A stretch of 64,000 bases of DNA from an uncultured Veillonella sp. (GCF_934230905.1 NZ_CAKQFJ010000003.1:37408-101407); one strand, 5' to 3'. Positions 16,186 to 25,371 are shown, counted from the stretch's first letter. The notes: generated by a model not told the origin, from the sequence alone. Program-made: numbers and translations.

Positions 16186-17163
16186 TTAATATTCTTGGAA
16201 TATTCTTTTTAAATCCTTACATGTACGCTCTTTCTGTAACGCTAACATCAACAAGATACGGGCCTTTTGAGGAGATAAACTATCACTAACAAAATAACCT
16301 ACCTCTGCATCTTGAAGCACATTGGATACAATGCCACTTCCTGTTCGAGACGCACGTACAACAGGAATCGCTAAATTTGATGTTACCTTACGAATGGACT
16401 GAGGAATTGTACCGTGCCCTAATCCAGCTAATACCAATCCAGATGGATTTGTTGCCACAAGGGCAAGCCCTACAATTTCTTCTATGCCTGCATAACATGT
16501 AAGAATTTCAACACGTGGTAACTCCTCATCATCAGGCAGTCCAAATTCAGATTCCATCGTATGCTTACGTAATGGACTCGTATAGTAATGTGCCACCCCA
16601 TCCTGAACAATGCCCAAATGACCTGAATTAGGACTACCAAAAGTAGCTACATTAGTTGTATTCATCTTAGTAACATCTCGTGCTCCATCGATATACCCAT
16701 TAAGAACCACTAGTACACCTTTATTATAAGAAGCGGGAGTCCGAACTACTTGAATAGCTTGTAATAAATTAATAGGACCATCAGCGCTAATAGAACCGGC
16801 AGGGCGCATAGAACCAGTAAGAACGATTGGTTTATTAGTATGAACCGTAAGATGCAAAAAATACGCCGTTTCTTCCATACTATCTGTCCCATGTGTGATA
16901 ACGACACCTTCAATATCATCATGATCAACACATTTTTGTACTAACTTAGATAACCGAACCCATTGAAAAAGCGTTATATCTGAACTTTCAATATTACAAA
17001 ATTGATTACAAACATAAGGTCCATAGTCTCTAACACCAGGCACAGAAGCTATTATGTCTTCTAAAGGCAGTACACCCGCTGTATAACCTGTTAAGTCTGT
17101 ATCAGAAGCGCCTTGCCCAGCAATAGTACCACCTGTACCGATGATTGCTATTTTCTTAGTCAT
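16186..17163 (-). CDS. ansA: L-asparaginase
   Basis: 325 residues of the bacterial asparaginase family, which releases ammonia and aspartate from asparagine. Both threonine active-site motifs are present: TGGTIAG at residues 10-16 and THGTDSMEETAYF near residue 90. TGSMRPAGSISADGP, another conserved stretch, follows. No signal peptide is seen, so a cytoplasmic enzyme is expected. GGGAG is upstream of the ATG. It follows nadE by 19 bases in the pncB-nadE-ansA series; ammonia from asparagine could feed the ammonia-dependent NadE, but that is inference from gene order. Confidence 0.92.
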   Translation of the reverse strand: MTKKIAIIGTGGTIAGQGASDTDLTGYTAGVLPLEDIIASVPGVRDYGPYVCNQFCNIESSDITLFQWVRLSKLVQKCVDHDDIEGVVITHGTDSMEETAYFLHLTVHTNKPIVLTGSMRPAGSISADGPINLLQAIQVVRTPASYNKGVLVVLNGYIDGARDVTKMNTTNVATFGSPNSGHLGIVQDGVAHYYTSPLRKHTMESEFGLPDDEELPRVEILTCYAGIEEIVGLALVATNPSGLVLAGLGHGTIPQSIRKVTSNLAIPVVRASRTGSGIVSNVLQDAEVGYFVSDSLSPQKARILLMLALQKERTCKDLKRIFQEY

Positions 17164-17182
17164 TATATTCTCCCTGTAGTCA

Positions 17183-17953
17183 TTATAATTTAGAAGGTAT
17201 AAAGGATGGCATTAACTCTAATTTATGACGATTGATACGTTGCAAATAGTCAATACGTTCCTTCGTCTTTATATCATCGATTTCACCAGTCCGAATATAC
17301 CGATCAAGAATGGCATAGGTAAATCCTAATTTATCTTCATCAGACTGACCACTAAGCCCATCACTCGGTGTTTTATCTACTAAATGCAGTGGAATATCCA
17401 AAAGACGTCCAATTTGACGCACCTCTTCCACTACCAGATGTGCCAACGGGCTAAAATCGCCTGCTGAATCGCCAAATTTTGTAGAGTATCCTACATAATC
17501 TTCTGAACCATTGCACGTATTAGCAATACGTGCACCATGTGGTAAATTTTGACCTATAGCATACAATGTAGCCATCCGTAAACGCGGAGGTGTATTAATT
17601 TCCGCATCATGTGCTAAATCTACACGGCCCGTCACGTTTGTAAATCCTTCACCTTGTACAATAGACTTACTTAAAGCGCGATAAGCATCGCCAATATTGA
17701 CAATCATATAAGGTATGCCAAGATGAGCCACGACAGCTTTTGCATCATCAATATCTGATTGTATATCATTAGGCATAAGTACCCCTACAACACGCTCAGC
17801 ACCAAGTGCTTCTTTGCATAAAGCTGCTACGATGGTAGAATCCTTACCACCAGAAATACCTACAACAGCAGTACATCCTGGCCCATTGTTATCAAAATAA
17901 TCTCGGATCCACGCTACTAATTCCTCTCTTGTCTTTTCTGGATTTATAAGCAT
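17183..17953 (-). CDS. nadE: NAD+ synthetase NadE, ammonia-dependent
   Basis: 256 residues consisting of the synthetase domain only, without the N-terminal glutaminase of longer forms, so free ammonia is the expected nitrogen donor. The ATP pyrophosphatase P-loop SGGKDS is at residues 34-39. NTCNGSEDYVGYSTKFGDSAGDFSPL carries the deamido-NAD site and is typical of NadE. AGGAGGTCCT precedes the ATG eight bases after pncB. It completes nicotinate salvage started by PncB. Confidence 0.95.
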   Translation of the reverse strand: MLINPEKTREELVAWIRDYFDNNGPGCTAVVGISGGKDSTIVAALCKEALGAERVVGVLMPNDIQSDIDDAKAVVAHLGIPYMIVNIGDAYRALSKSIVQGEGFTNVTGRVDLAHDAEINTPPRLRMATLYAIGQNLPHGARIANTCNGSEDYVGYSTKFGDSAGDFSPLAHLVVEEVRQIGRLLDIPLHLVDKTPSDGLSGQSDEDKLGFTYAILDRYIRTGEIDDIKTKERIDYLQRINRHKLELMPSFIPSKL

Positions 17954-17961
17954 AGGACCTC

Positions 17962-19413
17962 CTATTTTTTACGGCCAATACGATTTAACAAGTCCATTTT
18001 CATATGATAATACTCTGGACTCATATCTAAATAATGGCTATGTGGATTTTCAAAGCGTTGCTCTTCTTCCCATATTTCATGTGTTAATTGATCCTGTACA
18101 TATGCACGAATTTCTTTCAATGTTGGAGGTTTCACAATCTGTTTACCATCTTTAATAACTAATTCTTGCATATTTTTAAATGTACAGTTTTCAAAATATA
18201 ATTCTTTCCATGGTTTTTCTGGATCAATATAACAATATGGGGAATTCGTAGATGGCTTTTCACCAGGTAAGGTCAATAATTCTGCTATAGCCTTCCCCTC
18301 TGCACTATAGACGCGATACACATTTTTGAGGCCTGGATTCGTAATTTTAGTAACCGATTCTGACACCTTGATACGAGGTTCCCATTTGCCCTGCTTTTCA
18401 ATACCTACTATTTTATATACTGCACCAAATACAGGGTCCGTTTTCGACGTAATCAATCGTTCCCCTACACCGAATATATCAATGGGACCACCTTGCGATA
18501 AGATAGAAGTAATTGTATATTCATCAAGACTATTCGACGCCATAATCTTACAATCTTCCATTCCTGCATCGTCTAACATATTTCGTGCATGTTTTGCTAA
18601 ATATGCTAAATCACCAGAATCTAATCGTATACCCTTTAACCGATGGCCTTTTGGCTCTAAAACATCCTTTGCTACCTTGATGGCATTAGGTATGCCAGAA
18701 TTCAATACATCATACGTATCTACGAGGAACACGGAACTTTCCGGATATACCTCAGCATACGCTTTAAAGGCCTCATACTCAGAATCATGGTACATAACCC
18801 AACTATGAGCCATAGTACCATTAACAGGTATATCAAATTGCTGTCCTGCTAACACAGTAGCAGTACCATGAACACCACCAATATACGCCGCACGAGCACC
18901 ATATACAGCGGCATCAACATTATGAGCACGACGAGCACCGAAATCGGATACAATGCGACCATCTGCAGCACGCATAATACGATTTGCCTTTGTAGCAATC
19001 AGTGATTGATGATTAATCATTGTAAGTACGGCTGTTTCCGCTATTTGTGCATCAATGAGCGGTGCCACAATAGTTAAAATTGGCTCATTAGGATATATAA
19101 TGGACCCTTCTTTAAAAGCATATACATCACCGGTAAATTTAAAGTTATGCAAATATTTTAAAAACTCATCGCTAAATAAATGCAACGATTTAAAATACGC
19201 AATATCCTCTTCATCAAAATGGAGATTTAAAAGATAGTCTACTACTTGTTCTAATCCAGCAAAGATTGCAAAGCCCCCTTGGTCTGGATTGCGACGATAA
19301 AATACGTCAAAGGCAACGCGGTCTGTATTGTCTTGTTTCGTAAAGTACCCATGAGCCATGGTCATCTCATAGAGATCCATAAGCATACTAATGTTACGAC
19401 GTTCATGTTGCAT
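17962..19413 (-). CDS. pncB: Nicotinate phosphoribosyltransferase PncB
   Basis: 483 residues. This enzyme couples nicotinate and PRPP to nicotinate mononucleotide, the entry to the Preiss-Handler NAD pathway. Diagnostic segments are DLYEMTMAHGYF near the N-terminus, DFGARRAHN with the catalytic-site His/Arg region, VNGTMAHSWVM, and GIRLDSGDLAYLAKHAR for phosphate binding. The length matches the bacterial group of roughly 480 residues. AGGATGGTG precedes the ATG. It heads the pncB-nadE-ansA unit. A 233-base gap separates it from the divergent pepD; that gap is AT-rich with a short hairpin near 19590-19625 (AACCTATA/TATAGGTT) ahead of pepD and no riboswitch I recognise. Confidence 0.95.
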   Translation of the reverse strand: MQHERRNISMLMDLYEMTMAHGYFTKQDNTDRVAFDVFYRRNPDQGGFAIFAGLEQVVDYLLNLHFDEEDIAYFKSLHLFSDEFLKYLHNFKFTGDVYAFKEGSIIYPNEPILTIVAPLIDAQIAETAVLTMINHQSLIATKANRIMRAADGRIVSDFGARRAHNVDAAVYGARAAYIGGVHGTATVLAGQQFDIPVNGTMAHSWVMYHDSEYEAFKAYAEVYPESSVFLVDTYDVLNSGIPNAIKVAKDVLEPKGHRLKGIRLDSGDLAYLAKHARNMLDDAGMEDCKIMASNSLDEYTITSILSQGGPIDIFGVGERLITSKTDPVFGAVYKIVGIEKQGKWEPRIKVSESVTKITNPGLKNVYRVYSAEGKAIAELLTLPGEKPSTNSPYCYIDPEKPWKELYFENCTFKNMQELVIKDGKQIVKPPTLKEIRAYVQDQLTHEIWEEEQRFENPHSHYLDMSPEYYHMKMDLLNRIGRKK

Positions 19414-19646
19414 ACTTTCACCATCCTAAATAAATATAAAGTACATTATACAGCATACAGCGCGTTCGTTATTCATTACGCTTGATACTATTATAAACTA
19501 TATACATTGTCTTTTCTATTCATAGTACATATGATATAACTATATTATAGATAATAATTACTTATTAATTAATGAATAAAGATAAATAAACCTATACAAG
19601 AAAAATTAGACTGATATAGGTTATATTTTAGAATGAGAGGTACCAA

Positions 19647-21095
19647 ATGGACACAATCGTTCAAGCAAAACGCGTATTAGAAATTTTTAAGGAAATGAGC
19701 CAAATTCCACGTGGTTCTGGTAATGAAAAGGGCATTAGTGATTACATTGTTAACTTTGCACATAATCTTGGGCTCGAAGCTACACAAGATAGCGAATGGA
19801 ATGTAGTCATCAAAAAGCCAGCTACACCAGGCTATGAAAATCGTCCATCCGTTATTCTTCAAGGTCATATCGACATGGTATGTGTAAAAGGTCATGACTC
19901 TAACCACGATTTTTCAAAAGATCCTATTGCCAATATTATCGAAGGAGAATGGATGCATGCCGATGATACAACATTAGGCGCAGATAATGGGATGGGCGGC
20001 GCTATGATTTTAGCTGTCCTAGAGGATAAAAACCAACAACATGGTCCCTTACAAGTGTTATTCACAACCAATGAAGAAACAGGTATGGATGGTGCTGCAG
20101 CGGTAAAAGAGGGACAAGTGACAGGTGATTATCTAATAAACCTAGACACCGAAGTAGAACATGAATTCTGCGTTAGCTGTGCTGGCGGTTGCCACGTTAA
20201 TGTATCAATACCTTTATTACGCGAAAATAATCTGCCAGGTTATGATGCGGGGCTAGCTTTAACTGTTCAAGGTTTAAAAGGTGGTCATTCTGGTATTGAA
20301 ATCATCGAACAACGCGCCAATGCTAACCAAGTGCTAGCTCGAGTTCTTTATGATTTAGAAAAGCAATACTCCTTTAACTTAGCCTCTTTTGTAGGTGGTG
20401 TTAAACATAATGCTATTCCATCTAAAGCAGTGGCAACTATGTCCGTACGCAAGGAAGATATAGAGGCGATCAAAACTCTTATCGCATTCTATGAAAAAGA
20501 ATATAAGCATGAATTCGCCATTAAAGATCCTAATCTTACATTCGTAGTTGAAGAAATTCCTACACCTGAAACAGTGTATGCGGATGATACATCTGAAGCG
20601 TTAATCTCTTATCTCTACCTTGCAGAAGATGGAGTTCATTCCATGAGCCAAACCATCGAAGGTCTTGTAGAAACATCAGATAATCTTGCCATCGTTTCTG
20701 AAAGCACCCACACAATAGACATCCTCGTATCAGTTCGTAGCTCCAATAAAAACAGTTTAGAATACTTAGCTAAGAAATTATTACTCCTCGCTGATACATT
20801 AGGTGTTTCAGCTACACGTAGCGGTGGTTATCCAGCATGGGAATATGATAAAGGTTCAAAATTGGAAGAACAAGTTATTTCCCTTTACAATACGATGTCC
20901 GATACCCCTGCCCGTGTAAGTGCAGTCCATGCTGGTCTCGAATGTGGTCTACTAAAAAATGTGTTACCTAATACAGAAATGATTAGCTTTGGACCAACAA
21001 TTATTAGCCCACACACCAATATGGAACGTGTACACTTACCTTCTGTAGAACATGTATATGTATTTCTCAAAGAATTATTGAAAAAATTACATTAA
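19647..21095 (+). CDS. pepD: Aminoacyl-histidine dipeptidase PepD (M20/M28 peptidase)
   Basis: 482 residues. The zinc sites of the PepD family are visible: LQGHIDMVC, TTLGADNGMGGAM, TNEETGMDGA and the C-terminal PTIISPHTNMERVHL. The lid/dimerisation domain lies in the middle (LKGGHSGIEI). PepD cleaves Xaa-His and other dipeptides in the cytoplasm. GAGAGGTACCAA precedes the ATG at 19647. The gene stands alone and is closed by a strong terminator at 21131-21175. Confidence 0.93.
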   Translation: MDTIVQAKRVLEIFKEMSQIPRGSGNEKGISDYIVNFAHNLGLEATQDSEWNVVIKKPATPGYENRPSVILQGHIDMVCVKGHDSNHDFSKDPIANIIEGEWMHADDTTLGADNGMGGAMILAVLEDKNQQHGPLQVLFTTNEETGMDGAAAVKEGQVTGDYLINLDTEVEHEFCVSCAGGCHVNVSIPLLRENNLPGYDAGLALTVQGLKGGHSGIEIIEQRANANQVLARVLYDLEKQYSFNLASFVGGVKHNAIPSKAVATMSVRKEDIEAIKTLIAFYEKEYKHEFAIKDPNLTFVVEEIPTPETVYADDTSEALISYLYLAEDGVHSMSQTIEGLVETSDNLAIVSESTHTIDILVSVRSSNKNSLEYLAKKLLLLADTLGVSATRSGGYPAWEYDKGSKLEEQVISLYNTMSDTPARVSAVHAGLECGLLKNVLPNTEMISFGPTIISPHTNMERVHLPSVEHVYVFLKELLKKLH

Positions 21096-21130
21096 TTTTC
21101 AAAATTTTACAAAATAATATTTATTCACAT

Positions 21131-21175
21131 AAGCGTATGTACTCATATAACTACTATGAGACATACGCTTTTTTA
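21131..21175 (+). terminator. Intrinsic terminator of pepD
   Basis: AAGCGTATGT and ACATACGCTT arms, extended by an inner ACTCATA/TATGAG pairing, are followed by TTTTTT. The position 36 bases after the pepD stop is typical. Confidence 0.85.
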
Positions 21176-21210
21176 TAAAATTAATACAGAAACATATAAA
21201 CACGTTCACA

Positions 21211-21228
21211 TATACTCATATGAGTATA
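21211..21228. promoter_or_regulatory. Perfect 18-bp palindrome upstream of the metal operon
   Basis: TATACTCATATGAGTATA is a perfect dyad 130 bases before the G3E GTPase start, in a gap with no gene. Its size and symmetry suit a dimeric repressor. A metal-sensing regulator is suggested only by the downstream genes; the sequence does not match the Zur or Fur boxes I know. Confidence 0.5.
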
Positions 21229-21357
21229 ATATTATCAAATTTTCTAATAAACCACATTGTTATTGACCTGCCCAACCTTTTCTCATACCTATAAGGGTAT
21301 TTTTTTATGTTAAGTAAGAGTAGTATACTATGTTTACATTTACACGGGAGGTGCATT

Positions 21358-22326
21358 ATGATACCAATTACTATCATATCCGGTTTTCTAGGTGCTGGAA
21401 AAACAACATATTTACAACATATATTAAACCAACGTAATCAAAGTGAACGTATATTAATCATAGAAAATGATTTTGGTGAAACTAGTTTGGATGCGAAACA
21501 ATTATCTACAACAGGTGCAACCGTGCGAGAAGTAACATCTGGATGTATCTGCTGTAGCCTACAAGGTAACTTTAAGGATGCCTTAATTGATATTCTATCC
21601 ACTCAAGATATCGATCAAATCTATATAGAACCTTCTGGCGTAAGTAAATTAAGTGAGATTTTATATACGTGTAATGATGAAGATATCACAGCTAAAGCTT
21701 ATATCAATATGATTATAACGATTGTAGATGCAATGCAGGCACCAATGGCAATCAAAAACTTTGGCCCCTTTTTCAAAGACCAAATTATGAACTGTTATGC
21801 CATTCTCCTTACCCATATAGAGGATGAAAAGCAGGTTGAAAAAACAAGACAGCTCATTGTTAAGCTAGCACCTCATACACCAATTTATACCGATATAAAC
21901 ACAATACAGCAAGATATACATCAACTAGAACAGGCAAATCATGCAGATTACAAACATGATTTTGAAACCAGCCATTGCCACGAATGCGAAAATAGCAAAC
22001 ATCACAATACGGCTCATCATGGGGGCCACAGCCAGCATAATCATGATGATGATCATCATCATGAGCACCAACCATTTGTTACCTACACATTCCATAATCT
22101 ACAACCCCTAGAACATACACAGTGGATCGATTTTTGTAATGAGTTACCATCCACGATACTACGGATTAAAGGCATCATTCCTACTGCATCAGGCCCTATG
22201 GAATTACAATATACACCACAAAGCTATTCCTTGACTCACACTCAATTAAAAGACTATCACCTAGTGGTTATCGGCACAGAGATAGATATTTCATCTATCA
22301 GCAGAAAGGTGTGTCGTCCATTATGA
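21358..22326 (+). CDS. G3E (CobW/COG0523) GTPase, putative metal chaperone
   Basis: 322 residues from the ATG at 21358, which has GGGAGGTGC upstream; longer readings to 21307 lack a binding site. The P-loop GFLGAGKT spans residues 9-16, the metal-binding CICC is at 63-66, and IEPSG near 89-93 is the Walker B/switch motif. The guanine-specificity loop is atypical (LTHIEDE in place of NKxD). Around residues 195-235 is a strikingly His/Asp-rich stretch (GGHSQHNHDDDHHHEHQ), as in zinc or nickel chaperones. It overlaps the next gene by four bases (ATGA). It probably loads a metal onto a partner; zinc is the best guess from related operons. Confidence 0.88.
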   Translation: MIPITIISGFLGAGKTTYLQHILNQRNQSERILIIENDFGETSLDAKQLSTTGATVREVTSGCICCSLQGNFKDALIDILSTQDIDQIYIEPSGVSKLSEILYTCNDEDITAKAYINMIITIVDAMQAPMAIKNFGPFFKDQIMNCYAILLTHIEDEKQVEKTRQLIVKLAPHTPIYTDINTIQQDIHQLEQANHADYKHDFETSHCHECENSKHHNTAHHGGHSQHNHDDDHHHEHQPFVTYTFHNLQPLEHTQWIDFCNELPSTILRIKGIIPTASGPMELQYTPQSYSLTHTQLKDYHLVVIGTEIDISSISRKVCRPL

Positions 22327-23849
22327 TTTCTGTATATATCGTAACAGGTCTATTAGGTACTGGAAAAACTACCTTAATCAACCAAGAATTACGAGAACGA
22401 AAAAAGCTAGGTTCTACTGAAATCATCTGCTTTGAAGAGGGTGCCACAAACAGTATAAAAGAGCCGCTATCCATTGATCCAGATGATATAGAAGAAGACC
22501 TTCCCCATGTTATACACCAAATCCAAGATTATATTTCCTCAACAAACCCCAAAGAAATCTGGATTGAATGGAATGGTATGTTCGCATTTCAACAATTAGA
22601 AGACATCTTTTTTAACTCTATTCTAAAAGAATTTTGTCATCTTGAACGAGTCATCTATACAGCCAATACCAACAACATAACACCCATGATTCAGGCACTT
22701 GGAGAACGAGTGTTATCACAAATATATAGTGCAGATCATATTATTTTATATTCTGATGATACGAGGAAAACCAAATCAGTCAGAACTTTATTACAATCAT
22801 ATAATTCAGAATGCTCTATACTAATCAATCCTAGTATCGAGGATTTTCATAATCAACTGTCTCATCCAGTATGGCCATGGTCATTGTACGGTATTATAGC
22901 CATATTAACATTATATATATTACTCGTTACTGTATTTCGTCATAGTATCTCCTATTCCATCCATCAAGTGCTCGCCATTGCATCGGGCATTATATTTGAA
23001 GGAATACCATTTTTATTATTAGGGACCATCATTTCTACAGGAATCGCTTTATTTGTACCAGACAGGTGGCTAATGCGTTATCTGAAAGGTGACTCTATTA
23101 AAAGTTACTGTATTACGGCTGGTAGTGGACTGTTATTACCAATCTGCGATTGCGCTACGATTCCAATGTTTAATGCATTATTAAAACGAGGGATTCCCCA
23201 ACATATAGGCTTACTATTTATGCTAGCTAGCCCTATCATGAATCCTATCGCATTATTAGCAACGTATTATGCCTTTCCAGATACTCCTAGTATTCTTTTA
23301 TACAGAATACTAGGAGGCATTATAATTGCATGTATAGTATCACTTACATTTAAATGGAAGCCACATCAATTACCTAAAGTCACTAATAATTTACCACTAG
23401 CTAAAGACTACCAATATACTTTATCATCTCAGGAATCTAACAAAAAGAAAGTATTTTTATTACATGTAGAAAAAGAGTTCAGTCAATTACTTATATACTT
23501 TTCAGCAGCAGCTTTCACATTAGCACTATTTCAAGTATGGATAAAACCTACATTCTTATCCAGTTCACTAGATGTAGCCGCACCTATTGCTAGTATATTA
23601 TTAATAATATTGGCATTTCTCTTTTCTCTATGCTCTACATCGGATGCCATTATAGGCCGTTCCCTAAATAATCTATTCCCTATATCATCAGTTCTTGGTT
23701 TTCTTTGGCTAGGACCAATGATCGACCTTAAAAACGTCTATATGCTACGCCAATATATCTCAGCATCATTTATACTTCGTCTAGTTATCACCATCGCCAT
23801 TACCACGTATATCATGACATTACTATTTCAAATTTTATATATTCTATAA
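22323..23849 (+). CDS. P-loop GTPase-like domain fused to COG0701 permease
   Basis: About 508 residues from the ATG at 22323, which overlaps the upstream stop (ATGA). A GTG at 22311 is open but sits one base from the nearest AAAGG. Residues 1-180 form a CobW-like nucleotide-binding domain with GLLGTGKT at 9-16 and IWIEWNG at 79-85 (compare xxEPSG), but no CxCC. From about residue 186 the protein is a multi-helix permease of the COG0701/ArsP-like family, with LPICDCATIPM (Cys275, Cys277) and FMLASPIMNPIALLATY. Such permeases are normally separate from CobW proteins. Likely role: GTP- or ATP-gated movement of a metal or metalloid across the inner membrane; substrate unknown. Confidence 0.82.
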   Translation: MISVYIVTGLLGTGKTTLINQELRERKKLGSTEIICFEEGATNSIKEPLSIDPDDIEEDLPHVIHQIQDYISSTNPKEIWIEWNGMFAFQQLEDIFFNSILKEFCHLERVIYTANTNNITPMIQALGERVLSQIYSADHIILYSDDTRKTKSVRTLLQSYNSECSILINPSIEDFHNQLSHPVWPWSLYGIIAILTLYILLVTVFRHSISYSIHQVLAIASGIIFEGIPFLLLGTIISTGIALFVPDRWLMRYLKGDSIKSYCITAGSGLLLPICDCATIPMFNALLKRGIPQHIGLLFMLASPIMNPIALLATYYAFPDTPSILLYRILGGIIIACIVSLTFKWKPHQLPKVTNNLPLAKDYQYTLSSQESNKKKVFLLHVEKEFSQLLIYFSAAAFTLALFQVWIKPTFLSSSLDVAAPIASILLIILAFLFSLCSTSDAIIGRSLNNLFPISSVLGFLWLGPMIDLKNVYMLRQYISASFILRLVITIAITTYIMTLLFQILYIL

Positions 23850-23861
23850 GGAGATTAGTCT

Positions 23862-24635
23862 ATGTTATCAAAGCTACACAATAAAGATATACTCTGTGTC
23901 ATTAGAGGCCTTCTATACACGGCTTTAGGTATTAGTTTTTTATATCTACTGATTACGGGACAATATAAATCATATATAGCTCCACGATACCAATTATTTT
24001 TACTATTAACGGGCATAACATTATTATTGGGAGGTATTATTTCAATCCTATGGTCACCTAATAAACAATATAAACACAATTGGAAATCCATTACACCTAT
24101 CATAATTCCACTTGTTTTATTAATTGTTCCACCAATTCTATCTCCAAATTCTGTACAAGTAACAGGCAATACAGCTGTAACAGACGATCGTAATGATTTT
24201 GATTTCTCCCAAGACGATATTGGTGATGTGATTACAGTTAACAATACAGCCAAAGACCCTGGTATTTCTAAAGATAAAAAAGAAATCGTATTAAACTCGG
24301 ATAATTATTATCGTACAATCGTTACACTCGGATCAAATCCAGAAGCATATGTTGGCTATAAAATTTATATGACAGGTTATGTTAATCGTGATGACAATAC
24401 CTTAAAGTCCAATGAATTTACACTTTCACGAATGTCAATGGCATGCTGTATAGCAGATGTGTCCCCCATTGGTCTAACCATGCATAAGACTGATGGTGAT
24501 TCTTACAATAATAAGAAATGGATCACTGTAGAAGGTACAGTATCGACGAGAGACTTTCACGGGCGAAAACAACCATATATAGAAATAAACAAAACTAAAG
24601 ATGCACAAGAAATTTTAGGGTATGTATATCCATAA
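23862..24635 (+). CDS. TIGR03943-family membrane protein, permease partner
   Basis: 257 residues: two to three transmembrane helices in the first 95 (LLYTALGISFLYLLI, LFLLLTGITLLLGGII, IIPLVLLIVPPIL), then an extracytoplasmic domain containing MACCIADVSPIGLTMH, the Cys-Cys motif typical of TIGR03943 proteins. The domain ends in an OB-like strand region (GYVNRDDNTLKSNEFTLSR, WITVEGTVSTRD). This family almost always accompanies COG0701 permeases. AAGGAGATTAGTCT precedes the ATG. The three genes make one operon closed by the terminator at 24641-24675. Its own function is unknown; the paired cysteines could bind the transported ion. Confidence 0.83.
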   Translation: MLSKLHNKDILCVIRGLLYTALGISFLYLLITGQYKSYIAPRYQLFLLLTGITLLLGGIISILWSPNKQYKHNWKSITPIIIPLVLLIVPPILSPNSVQVTGNTAVTDDRNDFDFSQDDIGDVITVNNTAKDPGISKDKKEIVLNSDNYYRTIVTLGSNPEAYVGYKIYMTGYVNRDDNTLKSNEFTLSRMSMACCIADVSPIGLTMHKTDGDSYNNKKWITVEGTVSTRDFHGRKQPYIEINKTKDAQEILGYVYP

Positions 24636-24640
24636 TACAG

Positions 24641-24675
24641 AAAAGGGACTACCACACAAGTGATAGCCCCTTTTT
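24641..24675. terminator. Terminator between TIGR03943 gene and bioY
   Basis: AAAAGGG-CTA and TAG-CCCCTTTT arms are followed by TTTTTT on the plus strand, with an A run on the left side that also serves bioY. The genes converge here. Confidence 0.8.
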
Positions 24676-24692
24676 TATATTCTCTACAAACA

Positions 24693-25250
24693 TTATCGTA
24701 ATTGACCAATAATTCGTTTTCCCATCACAGCAGCAACAACACATAAGAATATATCTGGACCAACTGGAATCAAAAAACAAGACCAAATAACAGCCCACCA
24801 GCCAATAGGTGTACCTAAATATATATTCATTATCATATATAAATAGACCATACCAAAACCATATACGATTAACAAATTGATAATAGCACCTATTAGTAAC
24901 ATCTTAACAGAGTGAGTTGGTGAAAGTTCACTAAAACGCCCCACAACATAAGCCCCAACCATAAAGCCGATTAAGTAACCAAAGGTTGGTTGAAATACAT
25001 ATCCGGGACCACCACCAGATGTAAAAACAGGAACACCAATAAGGCCTAATATAATATAAATACCAACACTAATAGCCCCTAATCGGCGACCTAAAATAAT
25101 ACCTGCTAATGTAGTAAATAAAATTTGCAAGGTAAATGGGCAATTAGGAAGTGGCACACGTATAAAAGCGCCAGCTGTTATTAATGTTACAAATAAGGCA
25201 GTCATTGTCAACTCTCTTGTACTCAAGCGTTGCTTTGAAATGGAACTCAT
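24693..25250 (-). CDS. bioY: BioY, biotin ECF transporter substrate-binding subunit
   Basis: 185 residues, six predicted membrane helices. The BioY signatures are FIRVPLPNCPFTLQILFTTLAG, GLIGVPVFTSGGGPGYVFQPTFGYLIGF and GPDIFLCVVAAVMGK at the C-terminus. BioY captures biotin and works with the EcfAAT energising module, which is not in this window; some BioY proteins act alone. The upstream BirA-type operator (25338-25371) overlapping its promoter supports biotin control. Confidence 0.95.
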   Translation of the reverse strand: MSSISKQRLSTRELTMTALFVTLITAGAFIRVPLPNCPFTLQILFTTLAGIILGRRLGAISVGIYIILGLIGVPVFTSGGGPGYVFQPTFGYLIGFMVGAYVVGRFSELSPTHSVKMLLIGAIINLLIVYGFGMVYLYMIMNIYLGTPIGWWAVIWSCFLIPVGPDIFLCVVAAVMGKRIIGQLR

Positions 25251-25315
25251 AGTTATACCTCCATTAATCCAATAAAATAAACCTATCTAAACAAACTACA
25301 TATCTTTTCAAAGTT

Positions 25316-25371
25316 ATTAAACCATTCTCTCTAACTTATGTCAACCAACAGTATTTTTATGTGGTTTACAT
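25316..25371 (-). promoter_or_regulatory. bioY promoter with BirA-type operator
   Basis: On the plus strand ATGTCAACC (25338-25346) and GGTTTACAT (25363-25371) are inverted half-sites separated by 16 bases, matching the Gram-positive BirA box (family knowledge). On the minus strand TTGACA (25339-25344) and TTTAAT (25316-25321) are spaced 17 bases, so the operator covers the -35. The 317-base gap between bioY and the next gene otherwise holds AT-rich sequence, an inverted repeat GAATATA/TATATTC at 25415-25433, and a hairpin at 25499-25522. Confidence 0.72.

Noticed and set aside
21280..21306. ATACC/GGGTAT with a T run as an attenuator before the G3E GTPase
   Set aside because: The stem is only about five pairs; not convincing without transcript data.
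22311..22322. GTG start for the P-loop/permease protein
   Set aside because: The AAAGG is one base away from it, too close; the ATG at 22323 with an ATGA overlap is preferred.
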